Source: Pedococcus dokdonensis
GTDB taxonomy: Bacteria > Actinomycetota > Actinomycetes > Actinomycetales > Dermatophilaceae
Assembly: GCF_900104525.1 (NCBI RefSeq)
Contig: NZ_LT629711.1
Coordinates: 1,860,001-1,924,000, forward strand
Direction of reading: 5' to 3'
DNA: 64,000 bases
Part shown: positions 1 through 7,407 of the stretch, piece after piece
How the letters are laid out: the number at the start of each line of letters is the position of its first letter
Position numbering within the stretch: position 1 is the first letter of the stretch
Translations under genes and position numbers: made by a program
Notes under the pieces: generated by a model
What the model was told of the DNA's origin: nothing
Databases searched by the model: none
What the model saw: only the letters and a program-made list of their open reading frames with translations

Positions 1-34
1 CAGACCGTCGGTGCGGCTCTCGAGAAACCGACAA

Positions 35-50
35 GGTGGAAGTTTCCACC
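35..50. promoter_or_regulatory. Inverted repeat upstream of the WXG100 operon
   Basis: GGTGGAA-GT-TTCCACC is a perfect 7-bp inverted repeat with a 2-base centre, 75 bases before the first WXG100 gene. Its size and AT-containing core look like a repressor site, but no -35/-10 pair can be assigned next to it, and the upstream gene lies outside the window. Confidence 0.3.
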
Positions 51-124
51 CCACTCGGCACAGACAGCGCCAGTCCGCCCCGCCTACCTTCCTCGTCAAG
101 CGACACGACGAAGGAGGAGCGACG

Positions 125-403
125 ATGACCTACGACCGCAGCCGGTTCTACGGGATGGACCCCGACGAGGCCGAGCAAGGCTCTCGGCAGATGAACGAGG
201 GCGCCGCGCAGGTGCGCGGGATGGTGGACCAGATCTCCGCGCTGTTGGGCGAGGTCGTCTGGGAGGGCGCGGACTCGCAGCGCTTCCTCGGCGACTGGGA
301 CGGCAGCCTCCGCCCCGAGCTCCACCGCGCGATGACGAACCTCCAGCAGAACGCCGACGAGCTCGGTCGCCGGGCGCAGCTGCAGCGGCAGGCGAGCAGC
401 TGA
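125..403 (+). CDS. WXG100 family protein (ESAT-6/CFP-10-like)
   Basis: A 92-residue, helix-rich protein without signal peptide. The family's W-x-G turn is intact as W46-E-G48 between two predicted amphipathic helices, and the length is typical of WXG100 proteins. These small helical-hairpin proteins are exported by, and help activate, FtsK/SpoIIIE-type ATPases of type VII secretion systems; the cognate ATPase lies four genes downstream. The ATG at 125 has an AAGGAGG ribosome site at 111-117. The stop overlaps the next start as TGATG, so the two are translationally coupled. The C-terminus is Gln/Arg/Ala-rich and has no obvious YxxxD/E export signal. The family call is firm; whether it acts as chaperone partner or substrate is unknown. 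Confidence 0.9.
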   Translation: MTYDRSRFYGMDPDEAEQGSRQMNEGAAQVRGMVDQISALLGEVVWEGADSQRFLGDWDGSLRPELHRAMTNLQQNADELGRRAQLQRQASS

Positions 404-1895
404 TGCCCGGCTTCCAGGGCGCGGACGTCGACGGGCTCGACCGCACCGCACAGACGATGCTCGATGCGTCGGAGGCCGCCACCGCTGTGGCCACGGCCCT
501 CCAGGCCATCGTCGCGGCGCTCGAGGCGATGTCGTGGACGGGGTTCGCGGCCGCGCTCGCCGCCTACCTCAAGGGGGTCGTGATCCCCTGGGTGAAGGCC
601 ACCGCCGCGGCACTGAAGGCGTTCGGCCAGATCCTGCAGCTCGCGAGCAGCAGCCAGCGCGAGACCAGTGGGGACCGTCCGGTCGTCACCACCGGCGGCG
701 GCAGCTACCAGACCCCGCAGCTGCCCACCGTCTCCGCCGCGAACGGCCCGACCATCGCGACCATCGAGATCCGCATCACCAACGGCCAGACCGGCCAGGG
801 CTCAGGCGTGCAGGTCACCACCCCGACACTGCCCGGGCAGGTCACCGCCACCCCCCTCACCTCGGGCGGCACCGGAGCCGGCGTCGCCCCGACCACGCCG
901 GTCGCGACCCCCGGCGGCAGCGGTCTCTCGACCGGCGCGCCCTCCGGGAGCAGCGACGGTGCGACCACACCCTCGGCCCCGAGCCCGGTCACCGTGGGAT
1001 CCGGTTCGCTGGGATCCGGTTCCGGTTCCGGCTCCGGCGCGACCGGCGGCGCTGGCGCGGCCGGCGCCGGCACGGGATCCAGCGGGTGGGGCGGCAGCAT
1101 CGGCGTCACGAGCCGACCCGACGGCGGCCTCGACGTGCAGGGCAGCTTCCACGGCACCATCGGGGCGACCCGACCGGCACCACGACGCCGACCGTGCCGA
1201 TCTCGGGGCACACCAGTCTCGGCGGTGGGGTCACCAGCAGCGGCGACACCCCCGCAGGCACCGGAGCGGGCCTCAACGGCGCGCTCCTCGCGGCACCGCT
1301 CGGCCTCGCCGGACTGGGGGCAGCCGCCCTCGGTGGCCGCGGCGCGACGACGACCGGCGCGACGACGACCGGCGGCGACGACGCGGGCACCACGCCCGCC
1401 ACCGGTACTGGAGGCACGACCGGCGGCGCCCCGACGGATGGCACCGGCAGCGCGACCACAGGCACCCCCACCGGCACGGACGGCGCCAGCGGCACCACGG
1501 GTGGCGAGCCCGCCGACGAGTCCGGTTGGCGGGTGCTGGCCGCCAGCGACGGAGCCGGGCACGTGAGCTTCTCGCTGGTTCCCGACACCGACACGGTCCC
1601 GACCGCCCTCGACGCCGGCACCACCGGCGCCCAGGCGCCACGGATTCTGGGTTGGTTCGACGGCGACGGTGACTACGGCTTCGTGGCCGACGACCTCGTC
1701 TTCACCACCCCTGCCGGCCAGGTCACGATCGACCACCTCACCCTCCAGGGCACCGTCGCCGACGACCTGGCCGTGGCCACCGCCGTCCGCGGCTGGTGGG
1801 CGCAGGCCCTCACCGAGGGCGCCGCCGGTGCGACCCCGGTCACCACCACCCCCAGCACCCCCGCCCCGACCCCCGCGCTCGTTGCGGCCCCGTAG
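403..1895 (+). CDS. Long WXG-domain protein with Thr/Gly/Pro-rich linker and C-terminal domain; frame broken near 1162
   Basis: The first 90 residues form an Ala-rich helical hairpin with a W-x-G turn at W45-T-G47, as in WXG100 proteins. A low-complexity Gly/Ser/Thr/Pro region of roughly 280 residues follows, then a compact C-terminal domain (about 1530-1830) rich in Asp, Gly and aromatic residues. This N-WXG plus variable C-terminus layout resembles long type VII substrates. As printed, the frame entered at 403 runs to 1566 with an Arg/Pro-rich tail, whereas the coherent tail lies in another frame and ends at 1895. Adding one G to the GGGG run at 1162-1165 joins them as ...GTIGGDPTGTTTP.... 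The next gene's ribosome site overlaps the 1895 stop, supporting the joined reading. The function of the C-terminal domain is not recognised. Confidence 0.7.
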
Positions 1896-1904
1896 GAGGA
1901 CTTC

Positions 1905-2423
1905 ATGACTGCCATCGCCGAGTACCCGAGCATGCTGCTCCCGGCCGCTCCCCCGTTCCGGCTCGAGGTGCCCGAGGGCTTCATCGCCCATGCCGCACCG
2001 CACGCCCTGGCCATGGTGCGGCGGGCCGACGGCTCGCGGGCCACGACCGAGCACGTCACGGTCACCTCCGAGCTGGTGCAGGCTGGCTCGTCCGCGCAGG
2101 ACCTCGTCAGCGGCCTGGTCGCCGCCCACCCCACTGCGACCGTCGTCGAGGCGAGCGTGGGCGGCGACGCAACAGCCCGGGCCATCGTCTCGAGATCCGT
2201 TGCGGGACAGCAGGTCCACCAGTCCGTCGCCGTGCACGTCATGCCCACCAGGTATGCCGGCGACGTCACCACCGCGCTGACCGTCGTCGGCACCTGGCCC
2301 GAGCACGACGAGGACGCCGAGCGGACGATCCGTGGCGTGCAGGACTCGTTGCGCGTCGAGTCGCTGGGGGCTGACGGGGCTGAGCGCCACCAGCCGACCA
2401 GCACCACCGACCAGCACCACTGA
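1905..2423 (+). CDS. Small LpqN/DcrB-like protein of the type VII locus (function unknown)
   Basis: A 172-residue protein with no signal peptide or membrane segment. The opening pattern (FRLEVPEGFIAHAAPHALAM) and the alternating beta-strand/helix predicted layout resemble the LpqN/DcrB/PsbP-like fold that accompanies some actinobacterial secretion loci; this is a weak impression, not a confident family call. The start has AGGAGG at 1894-1899, overlapping the stop of the preceding gene. The last dozen residues (HQPTSTTDQHH) are read from the first units of a tandem repeat that continues into the spacer. Its place between a WXG substrate gene and a WXG100 gene suggests a chaperone or substrate-binding role, by analogy with EspG-like positions only. 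Confidence 0.6.
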   Translation: MTAIAEYPSMLLPAAPPFRLEVPEGFIAHAAPHALAMVRRADGSRATTEHVTVTSELVQAGSSAQDLVSGLVAAHPTATVVEASVGGDATARAIVSRSVAGQQVHQSVAVHVMPTRYAGDVTTALTVVGTWPEHDEDAERTIRGVQDSLRVESLGADGAERHQPTSTTDQHH

Positions 2424-2508
2424 CCAGACCGACCAGCACCACCGACCAGACCGACCAGCACCACCGCAGGCACACACCATCGCAACAACCACACCATCGC
2501 AACAACCA
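2396..2508. repeat. Tandem repeats at the gene junction
   Basis: Short CCGACCAGCACCAC/GACCAGACCGACCAG units recur several times from 2396 to about 2464, spanning the stop codon at 2421-2423. Two direct copies of CACACCATCGCAACAAC follow to about 2507. The tract is C/A-rich on the + strand and so almost unpaired in RNA, directly before the ribosome site of the second WXG100 gene; that could help ribosome access, but slippage alone can explain its origin. Confidence 0.7.
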
Positions 2509-2526
2509 CAGAAAGAGGGACACACC

Positions 2527-2796
2527 ATGAGCACCAACATCCAGGGGATGGACGTCGAGGCCGCCTTCAACCTCGTGCGGCTGATGACCACCGACGCCGA
2601 GCAGATCGACTCCCTGTCACGCAACCTCACCACCCAGCTGCACGGCACCACGTGGTACGGCAACGACGCCAACACGTTCCGTGGCGACTGGGACGGCCAG
2701 TACGTGCCGACCCTGCAGGCCATCACCAACGCCCTGCGCGAGAACGCCACGACGCTGCAGCGCCAGGCCGAGGACCAGGTCGCGGCGTCCAGCTGA
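2527..2796 (+). CDS. WXG100 family protein (second copy)
   Basis: An 89-residue helical hairpin protein with W43-Y-G45 at the turn and typical WXG100 length. It shares the motif GDWDGxxxPxLxxxxxxLxxNAxxLxRQA with the first WXG100 protein (125-403), so the two are paralogues and may form a heterodimer like EsxA/EsxB or act as separate substrates. The ATG follows an AAGAGGG ribosome site at about 2513-2519. The ATPase gene begins 110 bases downstream with its own ribosome site. No classical C-terminal export motif is present; the tail ends QVAASS. Confidence 0.9.
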   Translation: MSTNIQGMDVEAAFNLVRLMTTDAEQIDSLSRNLTTQLHGTTWYGNDANTFRGDWDGQYVPTLQAITNALRENATTLQRQAEDQVAASS

Positions 2797-2906
2797 CCAG
2801 CCCGCGGGCGGCAGGAGTCCTTCGGTGGGCCCTGCCGCCCGCGACGTGCACCAGGGCAGAGAGCCGGCCAGCCGGCATACCCGAGAAGCGTTGGAGGACC
2901 ACGGAC

Positions 2907-5900
2907 ATGTGGCGACTGAGCATCCTGCCCGCACCCGAGAGCGGCCTCGAGCCGTGCGACGTCGTGGTGCGCGCCGGTTCCGAAGCTGACGTCGCCGACC
3001 TGGCTCGCGCGCTCGGCCGCCACCTCGGCGGCGAGCGCCGCACGGCTCCGCTGCTGGCCCCGACGACCGACGGTCGTCCCTGGCCGGCCAGCCAGCGGCT
3101 CGACACCTGCGGGCTCAGGCACGGCAGCGTCGTGAACGTCACCACCGTCGGCGCGGACTGGCTCGACCGCCCTGCCGCCCGGCGCACCCCGGTCGCCACC
3201 CTGCGGGTGGTGGCCGGGCCCGACGCCGGCACCGAGGTGGCCCTGGAGGGCCAGTCGGTGAGCATCGGCCGGGCGGCGGCGTGCACGGTGCGGCTGAGCG
3301 ACCCCCTCGTCTCCCGTTCGCACGCGCGGATCCTGGTGAGTGCCAGGCCGGTCGTCACCGACGAGGGGTCGGCCCACGGCACCACCGTCGGCGGGCGTCC
3401 GGTGCGGCGCGCGGAGAACGTCGAGTGGGGAGAGCCGGTCACGCTCGGCGGCACCACCCTCGTGCTCGAGCAGGGGGCAGGCGCCACCGCCACCGAGGTC
3501 TCCGTGGTGCGACCACCGCGTCTCGGCGAAGCGCTCCCGGTCGCCGAGCTGGACCTGCCGTCGCCTCCGCAGGCCCCGCGTCCGCGCCAGCTGCCGTGGG
3601 CCATGGTCGTCATGCCGCTGGTGCTGGGGATGGGGATGTTCGCGACGACCCGGAGCCGCTACGCGCTGATGTACGTGGCGGTCTGGCCGGTGATGATGCT
3701 GACCACCCACTGGATGCAGTCGCGCCAGCAGCGCAAGGAGCACCAGGCCGAGGTCGCGGCCTGGCGGGCCGAGGTGTCCGAGGTGTTCGCGACGCTCGAC
3801 GACGCGGCCCGGGTGCAGCGACAGCGCCTCGACGCGGACGAGCCCCGCACTGCGGACCTTCGCTCGATCGCCGTCTCGGCAGAGAGCCGGCTGTGGCAGC
3901 GGCAGCGTCGGCACGACGACTTCCTCACCGTCACCACGGGCCGCGGGCCGGTGCCCGCGTCGTGCACGGCCAAGCCGGCCCGCAGCGGTGACCGGATCCT
4001 GCGGCAGGAGGTCAACGGCGCCCTCGCCGCACGAGCCCTGCTGCCCGACCTCCCGGTCCGGGTCCGGCTGGCCGAGCTGGCCTGCGTCGCCCTGGCGGCG
4101 AGCACCGACGAGGTGCGCCATGACGCCCTGCGAGCCCTGGTCACCCGACTCGCGGTGACGCACTCCCCCGCCGACCTGGCCTTCGCCGCGGTCCTGTCGC
4201 CGGCGAGCCGGCACGTCGAGACCTGGCTGCGGTGGCTGCCGCACACCGGTCGCCGGATCGACGGCTTGGCCCCGGTCGCCGTGGGGTCCGGCGAGGGCCT
4301 CACGCTCTTGCAGCAGGCCGTGGTCGACACGTCGTTCACCGGCGACCTCGTGATCCTCGTGGACCAGGCCGCCGGTGTGCCGGTGCGGGCCGTGGAGGCC
4401 CTGGTGGCCCAGGCGACCGCCCCGCAAACCCAGACCACCGCCGTGGCAGCGCCCAGCGGCGCCCAGGCCAGGCCGAGGGTGCACGTCCTGTGGTTCGGCA
4501 CCTCGGCCGACTCGGCACCACCGTCGAGTGGTGCGGTGCTCACCGCCGACGGCGATCCCTGCGTGGCGCTGGGCGACCGCGGTGGAGTCACCCCGCTCAC
4601 CGAGGTCGACCGCCTCGACCTGGCCACCGCGTGGCACGTCGCCCGCACCCTCAACGCCTGCCGCGACGAGGCGGCCCTGGTGCCCCCCGAGTCCGCGATG
4701 CCCGACGTCGTCCGGCTGACCGACCTGGGCGGGGACCTGCACGATCCCGGCGACACCGACGGGGTGCTGGCGCGGTGGGCGGCGAGCCGCGGGCTGCGGG
4801 CCCAGCTCGGCGCCGGCGCCGACGGTGTGGTGACCATCGACCTGCGCGAGGACGGCCCGCACGGGCTGGTGGCCGGGACCACCGGTTCGGGCAAGAGCGA
4901 GCTGCTGCAGACGCTGATCTGCTCGCTGGCGGTCAACAACCCGCCGAGCCGGATCACCTTCCTGCTGGTCGACTACAAGGGCGGGGCGGCGTTCCGCGAG
5001 TGCGCCGACCTGCCCCACAGCGTCGGTTACATCACCGACCTCACGCCCGCCCTGGTGCAGCGTGCGCTGGTCTCGCTGCACGCCGAGCTCACGACCCGCG
5101 AGCACCTGCTCGAGCGCTACGGTGCCAAGGACCTCGTCGCCCTCGAGCGCTCCCACCCCGAGGTGGCACCGCCCTCGCTCCTCATCTGTGTCGACGAGTT
5201 CGCCGCCCTGACCTCCGAGGTGCCGGAGTTCGTCGACGGGATGGTGAGCATCGCCCAGCGGGGCCGGTCGCTGGGCATGCACATGCTGCTCGCCACCCAA
5301 CGCCCGGCCGGCGTCGTCACCCCGCAGATCAAGGCCAACACCGACCTGCGCATCGCCCTGCGCATCGCCTCGGAGGAGGACTCGCACGACGTGATCGACG
5401 CCCCGGACGCGGCCCGCCTGTCGCGGCGCACCCCCGGGCGGGCCTGGGTGCGCCGCACCGGGCACGGCACCACCGAGCTGGTCCAGGTCGCGTATGCCGG
5501 TGCCCGCGAACGGATGCGCGCGGCTGAGGAGCCCGTGCAGGTCGACGCCTTCAGCGCCTGCTCGGCGGAGCCCACGGCGAGCTCGGCGCCCACCGACCGC
5601 GAGACCACCGACCTCCACCCGCGCTCCGACCTGGACCGGCTCGTGACGGCGATCGGCGACGCCTTCGCCCGCAGCGGGACCGCCGCGCCACGCAAGCCGT
5701 GGCTGCCGGCCCTGCCCGAGGAGGTCCAGCTCGACGGATCGCGCGGTGTCAGCCTCACGACCAGTGACGGCGTGCAGCCGGTTGTCGGCCGTGGTGACGG
5801 CGAAGTGGTGATCGGTCTCATCGACCGGCCCGCGCAGCAGACCCAGCAGCCGCTCGTCGTCGACTACGCGAAGAACGGCCACCTGCTCGTCTTCGGCTCG

Positions 5901-7406
5901 TCCGGTTCGGGCAAGACCGAGACGCTGCGCACCATCGCCGTGAGCGCTTCGGCCGGACCGGGCGAGCCTGCGCCCTATGTCTACGCCCTCGACTGCGGCG
6001 GTGGGGGTCTGTCGGTGCTGTCACCGCTGTCCAGCGTCGGCGCCGTCGTGCCCGAGCAGACCCTCGACCGCTGCCTGCGACTGATCCGGATGGTGCACCG
6101 CACCGTCGTCGACCGCAACGCCACGCTGGCCGCGCACGGAGCCGCCGACCTGGCCGGTCTCGCAGCCGCCGGCGCACCCCTGCCCCGTATCCATCTGCTC
6201 ATCGACAACCTCCCCGCCCTCGTCGACGCGGTCGAGCGGGGAGGCGCCGCCCGACGAGGCCACGTCGACCTGCTCCTCCAGGTGCTGCAGGAGGGGCGGC
6301 GCTGCGGCGTCCACGTCTCGGCCACCACGCCGCAACGGGTCGGGCTGCCCGCCGCGATGATGGCCTGCTTCGCCCAGCGGCTAGTCCTGCGGATGACCGT
6401 CGACGACGACTACGCCATGCTCGGCGCCCCGGTCGGCGTGGTCGACCGCGACAGTGCGCCCGGCCGGGGCCTGCACGGCGGCAGCGAGGTGCAGGTCGCC
6501 ACCGTCGGAGGCGCCGGCACCCCGGAGCAGTCCGAGCGGCTCGCCGTCGTCGAGCGCGGCATCGCGCCCCGGTATGCCGGGCGGCCGGCTGTCGACGTGG
6601 CCGCCATGCCGGGGCGGTTGCCGACCTCGGCGCTGCCCGCGGGCGAGGCAGCCCGGCTGTGCGTCGCGGTGGAGGCCGACTTCGTGGGTGGGGTCTGGCT
6701 CGACCTGCGGGAGGGCCCGGTCACCGTGTTCGGTCGCCCGCGCAGCGGTCGGACCGGCTTCCTGCGGGCGGTGGCGGAGCTGGCCCGCCGCTCCGAGCAC
6801 CCGCCGGCCCGGGTCGTGCTCGTCGGCCCGCGCGCAGCCGACAGCGCCGACGACCCGGTCTTCGACCTCGTCGCCGCCCAACCGGGCGAGGTCCTGGCTG
6901 CCCTCGACTCGCTGGCCGCACCCGCCACCGCACCGGCTGCCGACGACTGGACCCTGCTGCTGGTCGACGACGCCCACGAGTGGGAGCGGGGTGCCGAGGC
7001 GTCCGGCGTCGGGACCGGCGTCGGGACCGGCCTCGGGACCGGCGTCGGGACCGGCGTCGTGACCGGCCCGGGAAGAGGCGGAAGTTTCCGGGACATTTGT
7101 GACGCACTGGCGGCTAGCATCACGACTGCGCAGGAACAGGGCACTGCGGTCGTCCTCACCGGAGACCCCGACGAGGCACGAGCGAGGCAACACCTGGCGG
7201 GTCCCGTGCGGGCCGCCCGGCAGGGACGTCGCACGGTGCTGTTGTCGCCGGACCTCGCCGACGGAGCACTCGCATCGGTGATGATCCCGGGGACCACCTT
7301 GGAACCCACCGCAGGGGTGGGACGAGGCGTGCTCTGCGTCGGAGGACAGGTGCAGGTGGTGCAGCTCGCCACCGCACCGGCCGCAACGTCAGAGATGGGG
7401 GCCTGA
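2907..7406 (+). CDS. FHA-containing FtsK/SpoIIIE ATPase, type VII secretion EccC/EssC-like
   Basis: A 1499-residue motor ATPase. The N-terminal 90 residues look like a ubiquitin-like or first FHA-type module; an FHA domain follows (about 95-180, with SIGR and SRSHARI motifs that bind phosphothreonine in the family). Two membrane helices lie near 232-275. Three FtsK-type domains follow: domain 1 has GTTGSGKS at 657 and a Walker B ending DEF at 763; domain 2 has GSSGSGKT at 997; domain 3 has the degenerate GRPRSGRT at 1276 with LLLVDD. FHA plus multiple ATPase domains is the Firmicutes EssC arrangement rather than mycobacterial EccC. The ATG has GGAGG at 2893-2897. A 12-bp minisatellite lies in domain 3. 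It probably energises export of the neighbouring WXG proteins, with possible control by the kinase at 14223. Confidence 0.93.
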   Translation: MWRLSILPAPESGLEPCDVVVRAGSEADVADLARALGRHLGGERRTAPLLAPTTDGRPWPASQRLDTCGLRHGSVVNVTTVGADWLDRPAARRTPVATLRVVAGPDAGTEVALEGQSVSIGRAAACTVRLSDPLVSRSHARILVSARPVVTDEGSAHGTTVGGRPVRRAENVEWGEPVTLGGTTLVLEQGAGATATEVSVVRPPRLGEALPVAELDLPSPPQAPRPRQLPWAMVVMPLVLGMGMFATTRSRYALMYVAVWPVMMLTTHWMQSRQQRKEHQAEVAAWRAEVSEVFATLDDAARVQRQRLDADEPRTADLRSIAVSAESRLWQRQRRHDDFLTVTTGRGPVPASCTAKPARSGDRILRQEVNGALAARALLPDLPVRVRLAELACVALAASTDEVRHDALRALVTRLAVTHSPADLAFAAVLSPASRHVETWLRWLPHTGRRIDGLAPVAVGSGEGLTLLQQAVVDTSFTGDLVILVDQAAGVPVRAVEALVAQATAPQTQTTAVAAPSGAQARPRVHVLWFGTSADSAPPSSGAVLTADGDPCVALGDRGGVTPLTEVDRLDLATAWHVARTLNACRDEAALVPPESAMPDVVRLTDLGGDLHDPGDTDGVLARWAASRGLRAQLGAGADGVVTIDLREDGPHGLVAGTTGSGKSELLQTLICSLAVNNPPSRITFLLVDYKGGAAFRECADLPHSVGYITDLTPALVQRALVSLHAELTTREHLLERYGAKDLVALERSHPEVAPPSLLICVDEFAALTSEVPEFVDGMVSIAQRGRSLGMHMLLATQRPAGVVTPQIKANTDLRIALRIASEEDSHDVIDAPDAARLSRRTPGRAWVRRTGHGTTELVQVAYAGARERMRAAEEPVQVDAFSACSAEPTASSAPTDRETTDLHPRSDLDRLVTAIGDAFARSGTAAPRKPWLPALPEEVQLDGSRGVSLTTSDGVQPVVGRGDGEVVIGLIDRPAQQTQQPLVVDYAKNGHLLVFGSSGSGKTETLRTIAVSASAGPGEPAPYVYALDCGGGGLSVLSPLSSVGAVVPEQTLDRCLRLIRMVHRTVVDRNATLAAHGAADLAGLAAAGAPLPRIHLLIDNLPALVDAVERGGAARRGHVDLLLQVLQEGRRCGVHVSATTPQRVGLPAAMMACFAQRLVLRMTVDDDYAMLGAPVGVVDRDSAPGRGLHGGSEVQVATVGGAGTPEQSERLAVVERGIAPRYAGRPAVDVAAMPGRLPTSALPAGEAARLCVAVEADFVGGVWLDLREGPVTVFGRPRSGRTGFLRAVAELARRSEHPPARVVLVGPRAADSADDPVFDLVAAQPGEVLAALDSLAAPATAPAADDWTLLLVDDAHEWERGAEASGVGTGVGTGLGTGVGTGVVTGPGRGGSFRDICDALAASITTAQEQGTAVVLTGDPDEARARQHLAGPVRAARQGRRTVLLSPDLADGALASVMIPGTTLEPTAGVGRGVLCVGGQVQVVQLATAPAATSEMGA
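7005..7064 (+). repeat. 12-bp in-frame minisatellite in the ATPase gene
   Basis: Five tandem copies of GGCGTCGGGACC (third copy has a C for G, fifth a T for G) encode a Gly-Val/Leu-Gly-Thr linker within the third ATPase domain. Copy-number change would keep the reading frame. Confidence 0.9.
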
Positions 7407-7407
7407 G

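Noticed and set aside
1162..1165. Programmed ribosomal frameshift in the long WXG gene
   Set aside because: No slippery heptamer of the X-XXY-YYZ kind and no clear downstream structure; a similar loss in three unrelated genes favours sequence error.
705..5882. A 1725-codon open frame on the - strand across the WXG and ATPase genes
   Set aside because: It is an antisense shadow caused by high GC3: it is Gly/Arg/His-rich, matches no fold, and overlaps well-supported genes on the + strand.
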